From positions 44,030-108,029 of the forward strand of contig JAJXUE010000005.1 of the NCBI GenBank assembly GCA_021783135.1: a stretch of 64,000 bases of DNA, read 5' to 3'. How positions within the stretch are numbered: the stretch's first letter is position 1; every line of letters begins with the position of its first letter. Origin of the DNA: Bacillota bacterium (GTDB lineage Bacteria > Bacillota > Desulfitobacteriia > Desulfitobacteriales > JAJXUE01). Positions 40,426 to 49,928 of this stretch are shown here, piece after piece. The notes under the pieces are model-generated. The model worked only from the letters and a program-made list of their open reading frames with translations, ran no database searches and was not told the origin of the DNA. The position numbers and the translations under genes are program-made.

Positions 40426-43400
40426 ATGCATATCGGCAGTTCTAATTCAAATGTAACAGAGGCAAGTGATAAGGGAGTAATGCGCGACAGTTTGCTCAAT
40501 GCAGCAGATTTGTTCGCTCATGCCATGGAAATTGCCCGCAATCACGGACGTTTAGCCACAGGGAAGGCGTGTCGCTCCTTTCACTCGCGCGTAGTTGATA
40601 ACTTGGAGTACTTAAAAAACGCTCATCAAGAAATTATTGAATACGCTAAAAGAACGAACGATGTGGCCCCGGCCGCTGAATGGTTCATGGACAATTTTTA
40701 TCTTGTCAAGGAATTGAAAGCGGAAATCCAAAATAGCTTGCCGCGCAAGTATGAAAAACAACTTCCGTGTGTGAAAGGTGCCAGTTTTGGGCACTGCCCA
40801 CGTATTCTTGACCTGATGGTGGAACTGATACAGCATACGGACAGCCATATTGAACGTCAGACCCTTACCGGCTTTATTAACTCTTACCAGTCGGAGATGC
40901 CTTTGTCCAGCGGTGAATTGTGGGCAACCCCAATCATGCTGCGTATTGCGCTTTTGGAAAATATCCGTCAACTCACTGAGCAGGTGGTTATCACGCTGCG
41001 TGAGAGAGAGGCGGCAGACCGGTGGATTGAACAGTTCTTTAAGGCGGAGACTGAGACGAATGATTGGCAACTGACCATCCAAGAGTCCCTAGAGACTAAG
41101 TCGTACTCCTCAGCCTATGTGGAGCGGATGGTGCGCAATTTTCGGGAGCTTGGGCATGAGGGAGAGCCCATTTTGCATTGGTTTGATCGGGTACTTGAAC
41201 AGCAAGGCACTACTGCGGACAGCTTGACCAGCCAGGAACACCACCTTCAGGCAGTGGATCAAGTTTCTATGGGGCATGCCATTACAAGCCTGAGGTTTTT
41301 GCGCGAAGAAGACTGGCATAGTTTTTTTGAAGCTGTTAGTCCGATAGAGCGAGTATTGCAAGCTGATCCTGACGGGGTTTACGGCCAGATGGATTTTGAG
41401 TCGCGCGATGTGTATAGGCATAAGGTAGAGAATTTTTCGCGTCGCTTTAATGTGCCGGAAATTGCAGTAGCGCAGAAAGTACTGGACTGGGCCAAAAAAG
41501 GATATGAAGGCGGTCCCGGGGCGGACGCACATGTGGGGTATTATTTAATTGGTCCGGGACATGAAGTGCTTGAGCAGGAACTGCAAAAGGAATGGACAGA
41601 TGTAGTGCAGATAGGTTCAAAACTGCGACATCTTGTCTGGCAATATCCGCGCCTTACTTATTTTAGCGGTATTGCATTGGGCATGCTGATTTTTCTCTAT
41701 TGTAGCCTAAGGTTGGCTTTGAGGGGAACAATGCCTGATCCATTCATGGATACGCTGGGTTTCTTGGCGCTACTAATTCCAAGCTGCGGCATAGCTATTT
41801 CGGTAGTTAATTGGCTGGCTGCTCGCTCTATTCCACCCTATTTTTTTCCTAAGCTTGAGCTTAAGCAAGGTATCTCGGAAAAATTACGTACTATCGTAGT
41901 CATACCGACTTTTTTGAATAGCGTACCTCGCGTAAATGAACTGATTGCCGGACTTGAAGTGTTTTATCTGGCTAATCAGGATGCCAATTTGCATTTTGCA
42001 GTACTTGGCGACTACGTAGATGCAGCGTCCGAGACTCTAAGTTCCGATGACATAGTTTTTGCGGCGGCCAAGGATGCCATTGAAGCTTTAAATCGCAAAC
42101 ACGGCTTAGGCAGGTTTTATCTTTTTGCCCGTAAACGACTGTGGAATCCTGCTGAGGGCGTTTGGATGGGTTGGGAACGTAAGAGAGGCAAACTTGTTGA
42201 ATTTAATCGGTTATTATTAGGGGATAAACAAACAAGTTTTTATGCCCAAGTCGGCACTCCAATTGAGCTGCCAACCTTTCGTTATGTTATCACCCTTGAT
42301 TCCGATACCCAGTTGCCGCGCGGTACAGCCAAAAAACTCATTGGGGCGATGGCTCATCCGTTACACACGCCTCGAATTGTCGGCAACAGGGTTGCTGAGG
42401 GTTATGCTATTTTGCAACCAAGGATTGGGTTTTCACTCAAAAGTGCGGGAGGGTCCTTCTTTTCGCGCATTTTTTCCGGCAAGGTCGGGGTGGACCCATA
42501 TACAAACGCGGTATCTGACGTCTATCAAGATGTCTTTGGCAGAGGTAGTTTTACCGGCAAAGGGATTTATGATCTAGTTGCTTTTCACGGCGTGACGGAT
42601 AATGTTTTTCCGGAAAACACTATTTTAAGTCATGATTTGTTAGAAGGAATTTATGCACGGGCAGGTCTTGTTACTGACATAGAATTAATCGATGATTTTC
42701 CCGCTAATTACCACGCTTATATTCGGCGGTTGCATCGCTGGGTACGCGGTGATTGGCAGATTATGCCTTGGATACTTAAAAACTTGCCCGCAATATCGCA
42801 TTGGAAGATTTTTGATAATTTACGACGCAGTGTCGAAGCCCCAGCACAGGTAGTGCTGATTTTACTAGCCTTTACTTTGTTGCCCGGCGAACCATGGTTG
42901 TGGACAGGTTTAGTGGTTATAAACCTGCTATTGCCGCTCATATTTGAGTTTATCGGACATTACCTGGCACCTCTCGATCAACGGGAACAACTGGAGTTAG
43001 GTCAAGGTTTTATTCAGTTTTTGTTTCAGTTTGCATTTATACCCTATCAAGCCTATACAATGACAGATGCCATAGTGCGCAGTCTCTGGCGCCAATTCGT
43101 CAGTCACCGCAAATTGTTGGAGTGGGAGACTGCTGCTGAGACGGAGCGTAGACTGGATAAAAGCCAAATGGCCTCTTGGCGCTTAATGAAACCTATCGTG
43201 GCAGGGGTGTTACTATTCACTGCCGGACTATGTTTGTACAGTCCGCATAAGGCAATGCTTTTCCTGCCTATTGCGGTTCTTTGGTTTGTCTCGCCTTGGC
43301 TGGCCTATCGTATCAGTTTGCCTCCACGTCAAGAGCAAACTCCGCTTACAGCAAAGGAAAACTTTGAATTAAGGCAATGGTCACGTAAAATTTGGGCCTT

Positions 43401-46400
43401 TTTCGAGGAATTTATCACGGCGGAAGATCACTGGCTACCGCCGGATAACGTGCAAATTGACCCCCCAAAAGGAATTGCACATCGAACTTCCCCTACTAAT
43501 ATCGGCCTCGCCTTATTGAGCAACATGTCGGCGCGGGATTTTGGCTACCTAAGTGTGCGTCAAGTGTGTGAGCGAGTAGAAAACACTCTGAATACAGTTG
43601 AAAACCTCGAACGCTGGAACGGACATCTGTATAACTGGTATGACACCCAAAGCCTTTTGCCTTTGCAACCGCGCTATGTGTCTACAGTCGACAGTGGTAA
43701 TCTGGTGGTATACGCTCTAACTTTAGGGACAGCTATACAAGAACTTACCAGTAAACCTATTCTTTCTATGCAGCTAGCACACGGACTTAAAGATACGCTT
43801 AATGTATTGACTGAACAGCTTGGGGGTAGGGAGTACCCGCAAATACACGAGTTTAACCGGTCTCTGACCAAATTCATTGACGACAATGTTTTTAGCATGG
43901 AAGGGTGGCGAGCAATCTTGCTGCAATGGGCTGCCCTGCCGGAAGATTTTGCGGAAGACCTTCCGGAAGATGTTGCCCCTTGGTCTAATCGCCTGCAGAG
44001 TATGGTCGAGACATTTAAACAGGAATTGGACGATTTTTATCCTTGGCTGGCTGGGGATGTTATAACCTCGGGAAATAAATATCAGGTTGACACTTTAGGT
44101 TTGCGTGATTTGGCGACTTACTATGGGCAAACTCAGGCTGGCGCCAAGTCTTCACCCGAGTCGATGGCGTGGAGTATTTCCAGTATTAACAATCTCCTGA
44201 GGCGGTTTGACAGGATAATGGTGCGCTTGGAAAGAATAGCGATGGAAACAGACTTTCGCCCATTATATGATGAAAACCGCAAGCTTTTTTCCATTGGGTA
44301 TGCGATTAATGACCAAGCTCGTGATAAATCATTCTACGATTTGTTGGCCTCTGAGGCCAGACAAGCTAGCTTTATAGCTATTGCCAAAGGCGATATTCCT
44401 CAAAGCCACTGGTTTCGCTTAGGGAGAACGTTGACAGGGGTAAAGGGGAACCGCAGTCTGGCCTCCTGGAGCGGTACCATGTTTGAATTCTTGATGCCGC
44501 TATTGTTAATGCGCACGTACCCCGGTACCCTGTTGGATCAAACCTATCACGCCGTAATTCGAGTTCAACAACTCTATGGTGCGCAACATAATGTGCCCTG
44601 GGGAGTCTCTGAAAGTGGTTTTTTTGAATTAGACGGCTTGAACAATTACCAATACAGGGCCTTTGGCGTACCAGGGCTGGGGTTAAAACAAAATCTTGCC
44701 AAAGACGTAGTTATTGCGCCTTATGCGACCTTTATGGCTCTAATGGTTGAACCGCAAGCAGCGACTGAAAATTTGCGGTTGATGCAGGCTAAAGGTTATG
44801 CCGGTACCTTTGGGATGTTTGAGGCGATTGATTTTACGCCGGAACGTGCCACAGTAAGTGGGTTTGGCATTGTGAAAAGTTATATGGTCCACCACCAAGG
44901 AATGAGTTTTTTAGCCTTAGACAATGTGTTGCATGATAATATTATGCAACAGCGTTTTCATGCTCATCCTATGATACAGGCGACGGAGCTATTGTTGCAG
45001 GAGCGTATTCCTTCTGAAAACAGTGCTAAAGGTGAAATCGAAGAACGTCCCAATGAGCCAGACCGTAAAACAATCGATAAAATGTGGGCGAGAAGATTTG
45101 TTACCTATGGCACCGCGGACAGTTTGATGCCAATTACGCATTTTCTATCCAATGGGCAGTACTCCGTAATGATGACTAATGCCGGCTCCGGCTACAGTCG
45201 TTTTGGTAAAAATGCAGTTTCGCGTTGGCGTGAAGACGTAACGCGGGATGCTTGGGGAACATACTTTTATATCAAGGAGCTTAATTCAGAAACGGTATGG
45301 TCGGCGACGCATCAGCCTTGTGGTAATTCAGGTGAAAATTATAAGGTTATTTATGCGCCGGATAGGATTGAATTCAGTCGCAGGGATAACAATATTGTGA
45401 CTAAAACAGAGATATCCGTCTCGCCAGAAGATCAAGTTGAAATTCGGCGCATTTCACTAACCAATCACAGTTTGCGGGATAGGATTCTGGAAATAACGAG
45501 CTATTTTGAAATAGTATTGGCCCCAATGAATGAGGATATGGCTCACCCTGCTTTTGGCAATTTGTTTGTGGAAACAGAATTTGCCCATCAGGCCTTGCTT
45601 GCCACTCGGCGCAAGCGTAAGGAAGATGATGTCGAGTTGTGGGCGATGAATACAGTAGTAGTTGATGGGGAAGGAATTGGCGCAGTTCAATATGAAACGG
45701 ATCGCGCAAAATTTATTGGCAGAGGTAGAAGTCTGGCGAATCCTCAAGCTTTAGATTCCAGCCAACCCCTGTCAAATACAGTTGGTGCAGTAATTGATCC
45801 GGTTATGTGTCTCAGACAGAGAGTCAAGCTCCGTCCCGGACAGACTGTACGGGTGTCTTTCTCTACAGGTATTGGCAATAGCAGAGATGAAGCAGTGGAA
45901 CTGGCGTTGAAGTATCACAACGTGGGAACTGTGGAACGCGCATTTGAATTGGCGTGGACTTACAGCCAGATGGAATTACAGCATCTCAACTTGTCCCCTG
46001 CGCAAGCGAATGAGGCGCTTAATTTCGGCGCCAATCTGCTCTATCTAAGTCCTTGCCGCCAAGAATTTGCCACCGTGATTGCGCAAAATCGCAAGGGACA
46101 ATCATCGCTCTGGCCTTATGCCATTTCCGGTGATTTTCCTATCGTGCTGATTCGTCTCGCTGATGCGACGCAGCTTGATTTGGTAAGCCAATTTCTCATC
46201 GTGCATGAATATCTTAGAATCAAGGGTTTGTTAATCGATCTGGTCGTTTTAAATGAAGAGCACAGCGGCTACCTTACAACTTTGCAAGACTCTTTACGTG
46301 ACATTGTATCTGTAGGGCATGCCCGTGAATTGGTGAACAAACCAGGCGGAGTATATTTGCTCTATAAGGATATGGTTTCGCCCGAAGACATCAATTTGCT

Positions 46401-48987
46401 GTCAACAGTAGCTCGAGTAAACTTTATAGGTGCAGAAGGTTCCTGCAGCTTTCAGATGCGCAGTAAAGGGAAGTTCTTTAAGGTATCGCCGGATTCGCTC
46501 GATCAGATGGACGACGCGGGGGCTGAGGACGAAGAGGGGACCAAGCCTTGGCCGGAAGATCGACGGCTTAGAATATCCCCGTCAAATCTACAATATGGGA
46601 ATGGGATCGGCGGGTTCAGCCAGGATGGAAGCGAATATATCATCGAACTTAAAGCTAAGGAGCTTACACCCTTACCCTGGATTAACGTAATTGCTAACGA
46701 TGATTTTGGTTTTATAGTTTCTGACTCCGGCTCCGGCTACACCTGGTCGCAAAACAGCCAGGCTAATAAACTTACACCGTGGTCAAACGACCCTGTTTTA
46801 GACCCTTTGGGGGAAGTTTGTTATCTGCGCGACGAGCAGAGCGGCGATTTTTGGTCAGTAACACCTAAACCTGTCCCGAGCGCTAGCGGTTACACTGTGA
46901 GGCATGGCCAAGGCTACTCGGTGTTTGACCATTATAGCCAGGGTTTAGCGCAAAGTTTATTAATGTTCGTGCCACTCTCGGGAACTCTGAAAATATTGGA
47001 GCTGACCCTGCGTAACGATACAGAAAGCGAACGGCATTTAAGTTCAACTTACTATATGGAACCGGTGCTTGGTGTTGCCCGTGATTTAACAGCTCCGTTT
47101 ATTGCGACAGAGTATGACGAGTCACGCGCCGCCATGCTCATCCGCAATACTTATCAGGAAGAATTCGCAGGACGAGTGGTTTTTCTGGGTGCCACAGGTG
47201 GCAAAGTCATGTCCTTTACGGGTGATCGGACAGAATTCATCGGCCGTAACGGCAGCTTGGAAAATCCCGCCGTGATGCAGCGGACAGAACTTTCCAGCGT
47301 CACCGGAGCTGGCTTCGACCCGTGTGCTGCGATACAGTTGGAGATTAATCTTCAACCAGGTGAAACAAGGAGCATCTGTTTCCTCCTGGGTGAAGGGGCT
47401 ACACGTGAGTCAGCCTTAGCTTTGCTCGATGCGTATCAAATGCCGGAACAAGTCCAAGCTGCGTTTGAAAAGGTCAAATCATATTGGCAAGAGTTGCTGG
47501 GCACCGTACAGGTGTCTACACCCGACAAGTCCATGGATTTGTTGCTCAACCGCTGGCTCTTGTATCAAACGGCTTCGTGCCGGCTTAAGGCCCGTTCCGC
47601 GTTTTACCAGTCGGGTGGAGCCTATGGCTTTAGGGATCAACTGCAGGATGTAATGGCTTTAGTTTTTGCTGATCCAAGCTTGACCAGACGTCAAATAATC
47701 CTGCATTGCAATCACCAATTCCTTGAAGGAGATGTACAACACTGGTGGCATCCCGAAAAAAACCGCGGTATTCGTACAAAGTTCTCGGACGATATGTTGT
47801 GGTTGCCGTTTGTGACGGCAGATTATCTTGAGCATACAGGCGATTACAGTATTTTAGACGAGAGCGCAAGCTACTTGGAGGAAGAGCTGCTCAGAGAGGA
47901 TGAGGCTGAGCGCTATGGCCTGCCGACGGTTTCCCCGCAACGTGGCAGCGTGTATGAGCACTGTCTGCGCGCGATTGAACGAGCAGTGCACTTTGGTGAG
48001 CATGGGCTGCCCCTGATTGGTTCCGGTGATTGGAATGATGGTTTTAGTAATATTGGAATCAAAGGCAAAGGTGAAAGTGTCTGGTTAGGGTGGTTCCTCT
48101 ATGCAACACTGACTCGTTTTGCTAAGATTTGCGCGACGCGTAGTGACCTTGAGACGGCTAAGCGCTTTGACGAGATTGCCAAGGAGTTACAGAGTAACCT
48201 GGAGTGCCATGGCTGGGATGGCAGTTGGTACCGCAGGGCATACTTCGACGATGGCACCCCGCTGGGCTCCGTGCGTAATGAGGAATGCCAAATTGACTGC
48301 ATAGCTCAGGCTTGGGCGGTGATTTCCGGAGCGGGTAGCAGGGACAAAGTGCGGGCTGCGATGTTGGCGCTCGATCATTATTTGTTGCGGCGTGATGATC
48401 GGATGTTGTTGCTCCTTAATCCTCCCTTTGACCACGCCGAACCCAATCCGGGCTATATCAAAGGTTATGTGCCGGGGGTAAGGGAAAATGGCGGGCAATA
48501 CACTCACGGCGCAATCTGGGCTGTTTTGGCCTGGACGATGATTGGTGAAGGGGATCAGGCTACGGAATTATTTCAGATGCTTAACCCAATCAATCACAGC
48601 CGTACAGAAAGTGAGGTAGCACGTTATAAAGTCGAACCCTATGTTATGGCTGGAGATGTGTACGCAACTCCGGGACATGAAGGTCGCGGCGGTTGGTCGT
48701 GGTACACTGGCGCATCAGGTTGGATGTACCGAACCGGGCTGGAGGGAATCTTAGGTTTTAGTCCGACCGGTGACACACTTACAATTAAACCTTGCATCCC
48801 TAGACATTGGCCGGGATATAGTATCGAGTACCGCTATAAAGACACTCCCTATGTTATTGAAGTTATGAACCCCAATGGCAAAATGACCGGGGTTGGGCAA
48901 ATCAGTGTGGACGGGGTAGTCCTTAACGGAGACAGCATTCCGTTAGTGAATGACACAAAACCGCACCTGATTAAAGTGCTAATGTAA
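40426..48987 (+). CDS. Cyclic beta-1,2-glucan synthase-like (GT84-GH94)
   Basis: Giant membrane enzyme of 2,853 aa, related to NdvB/Cgs. Layout: N-terminal helical region 1-400; TM segments near 410-470; GT84 glycosyltransferase about 490-790 with ITLDSDTQLPRG (about 620) and the product-site HRWVRGDWQ (about 769); TM segments near 805-850 and 920-975; a glucoamylase-like domain about 1,000-1,550 (SESGFFELDG, HQGMSFLALDN); two carbohydrate-binding blocks; and a C-terminal GH94 phosphorylase-like domain with the catalytic GSGDWNDGF near 2,531. AGGGGGTG sets ATG 40426. In rhizobia and Brucella this enzyme makes periplasmic cyclic glucans. Product and site here are unproven. Confidence 0.92.
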   Translation: MHIGSSNSNVTEASDKGVMRDSLLNAADLFAHAMEIARNHGRLATGKACRSFHSRVVDNLEYLKNAHQEIIEYAKRTNDVAPAAEWFMDNFYLVKELKAEIQNSLPRKYEKQLPCVKGASFGHCPRILDLMVELIQHTDSHIERQTLTGFINSYQSEMPLSSGELWATPIMLRIALLENIRQLTEQVVITLREREAADRWIEQFFKAETETNDWQLTIQESLETKSYSSAYVERMVRNFRELGHEGEPILHWFDRVLEQQGTTADSLTSQEHHLQAVDQVSMGHAITSLRFLREEDWHSFFEAVSPIERVLQADPDGVYGQMDFESRDVYRHKVENFSRRFNVPEIAVAQKVLDWAKKGYEGGPGADAHVGYYLIGPGHEVLEQELQKEWTDVVQIGSKLRHLVWQYPRLTYFSGIALGMLIFLYCSLRLALRGTMPDPFMDTLGFLALLIPSCGIAISVVNWLAARSIPPYFFPKLELKQGISEKLRTIVVIPTFLNSVPRVNELIAGLEVFYLANQDANLHFAVLGDYVDAASETLSSDDIVFAAAKDAIEALNRKHGLGRFYLFARKRLWNPAEGVWMGWERKRGKLVEFNRLLLGDKQTSFYAQVGTPIELPTFRYVITLDSDTQLPRGTAKKLIGAMAHPLHTPRIVGNRVAEGYAILQPRIGFSLKSAGGSFFSRIFSGKVGVDPYTNAVSDVYQDVFGRGSFTGKGIYDLVAFHGVTDNVFPENTILSHDLLEGIYARAGLVTDIELIDDFPANYHAYIRRLHRWVRGDWQIMPWILKNLPAISHWKIFDNLRRSVEAPAQVVLILLAFTLLPGEPWLWTGLVVINLLLPLIFEFIGHYLAPLDQREQLELGQGFIQFLFQFAFIPYQAYTMTDAIVRSLWRQFVSHRKLLEWETAAETERRLDKSQMASWRLMKPIVAGVLLFTAGLCLYSPHKAMLFLPIAVLWFVSPWLAYRISLPPRQEQTPLTAKENFELRQWSRKIWAFFEEFITAEDHWLPPDNVQIDPPKGIAHRTSPTNIGLALLSNMSARDFGYLSVRQVCERVENTLNTVENLERWNGHLYNWYDTQSLLPLQPRYVSTVDSGNLVVYALTLGTAIQELTSKPILSMQLAHGLKDTLNVLTEQLGGREYPQIHEFNRSLTKFIDDNVFSMEGWRAILLQWAALPEDFAEDLPEDVAPWSNRLQSMVETFKQELDDFYPWLAGDVITSGNKYQVDTLGLRDLATYYGQTQAGAKSSPESMAWSISSINNLLRRFDRIMVRLERIAMETDFRPLYDENRKLFSIGYAINDQARDKSFYDLLASEARQASFIAIAKGDIPQSHWFRLGRTLTGVKGNRSLASWSGTMFEFLMPLLLMRTYPGTLLDQTYHAVIRVQQLYGAQHNVPWGVSESGFFELDGLNNYQYRAFGVPGLGLKQNLAKDVVIAPYATFMALMVEPQAATENLRLMQAKGYAGTFGMFEAIDFTPERATVSGFGIVKSYMVHHQGMSFLALDNVLHDNIMQQRFHAHPMIQATELLLQERIPSENSAKGEIEERPNEPDRKTIDKMWARRFVTYGTADSLMPITHFLSNGQYSVMMTNAGSGYSRFGKNAVSRWREDVTRDAWGTYFYIKELNSETVWSATHQPCGNSGENYKVIYAPDRIEFSRRDNNIVTKTEISVSPEDQVEIRRISLTNHSLRDRILEITSYFEIVLAPMNEDMAHPAFGNLFVETEFAHQALLATRRKRKEDDVELWAMNTVVVDGEGIGAVQYETDRAKFIGRGRSLANPQALDSSQPLSNTVGAVIDPVMCLRQRVKLRPGQTVRVSFSTGIGNSRDEAVELALKYHNVGTVERAFELAWTYSQMELQHLNLSPAQANEALNFGANLLYLSPCRQEFATVIAQNRKGQSSLWPYAISGDFPIVLIRLADATQLDLVSQFLIVHEYLRIKGLLIDLVVLNEEHSGYLTTLQDSLRDIVSVGHARELVNKPGGVYLLYKDMVSPEDINLLSTVARVNFIGAEGSCSFQMRSKGKFFKVSPDSLDQMDDAGAEDEEGTKPWPEDRRLRISPSNLQYGNGIGGFSQDGSEYIIELKAKELTPLPWINVIANDDFGFIVSDSGSGYTWSQNSQANKLTPWSNDPVLDPLGEVCYLRDEQSGDFWSVTPKPVPSASGYTVRHGQGYSVFDHYSQGLAQSLLMFVPLSGTLKILELTLRNDTESERHLSSTYYMEPVLGVARDLTAPFIATEYDESRAAMLIRNTYQEEFAGRVVFLGATGGKVMSFTGDRTEFIGRNGSLENPAVMQRTELSSVTGAGFDPCAAIQLEINLQPGETRSICFLLGEGATRESALALLDAYQMPEQVQAAFEKVKSYWQELLGTVQVSTPDKSMDLLLNRWLLYQTASCRLKARSAFYQSGGAYGFRDQLQDVMALVFADPSLTRRQIILHCNHQFLEGDVQHWWHPEKNRGIRTKFSDDMLWLPFVTADYLEHTGDYSILDESASYLEEELLREDEAERYGLPTVSPQRGSVYEHCLRAIERAVHFGEHGLPLIGSGDWNDGFSNIGIKGKGESVWLGWFLYATLTRFAKICATRSDLETAKRFDEIAKELQSNLECHGWDGSWYRRAYFDDGTPLGSVRNEECQIDCIAQAWAVISGAGSRDKVRAAMLALDHYLLRRDDRMLLLLNPPFDHAEPNPGYIKGYVPGVRENGGQYTHGAIWAVLAWTMIGEGDQATELFQMLNPINHSRTESEVARYKVEPYVMAGDVYATPGHEGRGGWSWYTGASGWMYRTGLEGILGFSPTGDTLTIKPCIPRHWPGYSIEYRYKDTPYVIEVMNPNGKMTGVGQISVDGVVLNGDSIPLVNDTKPHLIKVLM

Positions 48988-48994
48988 AACTAAG

Positions 48995-49038
48995 TTAAAA
49001 GGTTCAGACCCCACAAACATGGGGTCTGAACCTTTTAA
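48995..49038. terminator. Bidirectional terminator, 19-bp perfect stem
   Basis: TTAAAAGGTTCAGACCCCA and its complement (arms 48995-49013 and 49020-49038) flank a 6-nt CAAACA loop. It lies between the converging glucan synthase and korB genes. Confidence 0.92.
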
Positions 49039-49061
49039 AGTGTGAGCGGTAATTTGCACGG

Positions 49062-49928
49062 TTAATCTAGTTCTTGCATAAAATGCTCGGCATCTTTGGG
49101 CTCCCATTGACGGTCAACCAAGTGAGGGCTATTCTTAAGCCAGGTTAGGCGGTCGGCGAAGGTGGGCTTATCGATTTGATACAGAATGCCGATAGGTATT
49201 TTGCTGCCCCATTCAGCGGCCTTTGCCATCGCCTGCTGCCAACTGGTACGGTCATAATCATCTCCTAGCCTGTATACCCGCTCCCGATACCAATCGTAGG
49301 TATTAACTTTGTTGAAGCTCACACAGGGTTGGAGAATATCGAGTAACGCGTAACCTTTGTGCTCAATTGCCGCTTTGATAAGTTCAGTTAAGTGTTCAGG
49401 TTCACCGGCAAATCCGCGAGCAACAAAGCTTGCTCCAACGGCTATGGCCATTAGGACTGGGTCTAAAGGCTGGTCAATATTACCCAAGGTCTGTACCCCT
49501 GTCACCTGACCAAGGTCGGTGGTTGGGGAGGCTTGGCCTTTGGTAAGTCCGTAAATTTGATTGTTGTGAACAAGGTGCGTAATGTCAACGTTGCGCCTTA
49601 TGTTATGCAAAAAATGATTGCCACCTTCGCCATAACTATCCCCATCACCGGTGTTTACTAAAACAGTGAGTCCAGGATTGACGATTTTGGCAGCTATTGC
49701 AGGTGGAAGAGCACGGCCATGCAGGCCGTTAAAACCATTGACCTTGATGTAATGTGGCAGCTTGGCAGCTTGTCCAATACCGGAGGCGATCAGCACCTGA
49801 TCAGGTTGTTTGCCTAGATCAAACAAGGCCTGTTTGAGACTTTTCAAGATGGGAAAATTCCCGCACCCGGGACACCAAGCAATCTCATCCGTAGAATCAA
49901 ATACTGAGGCAGCATTTTGCTCGGCCAT
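49062..49928 (-). CDS. korB: 2-oxoacid:ferredoxin oxidoreductase, beta subunit
   Basis: Thiamine-diphosphate subunit of an enzyme that oxidises a 2-oxoacid (likely 2-oxoglutarate) to acyl-CoA with ferredoxin. The N-terminal WCPGCGNF (about residue 18), GIGQAAKLPHYIKVNGF and the TPP/Mg motif GDGDSYGEG with NHFLHNIRRN are typical. At 288 aa it is normal for KorB/VorB. Its ATG directly follows the korA stop with no gap. Substrate is inferred; the alpha/beta architecture without separate delta is the KorAB form. Confidence 0.92.
   Translation of the reverse strand: MAEQNAASVFDSTDEIAWCPGCGNFPILKSLKQALFDLGKQPDQVLIASGIGQAAKLPHYIKVNGFNGLHGRALPPAIAAKIVNPGLTVLVNTGDGDSYGEGGNHFLHNIRRNVDITHLVHNNQIYGLTKGQASPTTDLGQVTGVQTLGNIDQPLDPVLMAIAVGASFVARGFAGEPEHLTELIKAAIEHKGYALLDILQPCVSFNKVNTYDWYRERVYRLGDDYDRTSWQQAMAKAAEWGSKIPIGILYQIDKPTFADRLTWLKNSPHLVDRQWEPKDAEHFMQELD

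Noticed and set aside
47122..47355. Antisense frames across the glucan synthase gene
   Set aside because: Many short opposite-strand frames exist there; none has a start signal, and all overlap clear coding sequence.
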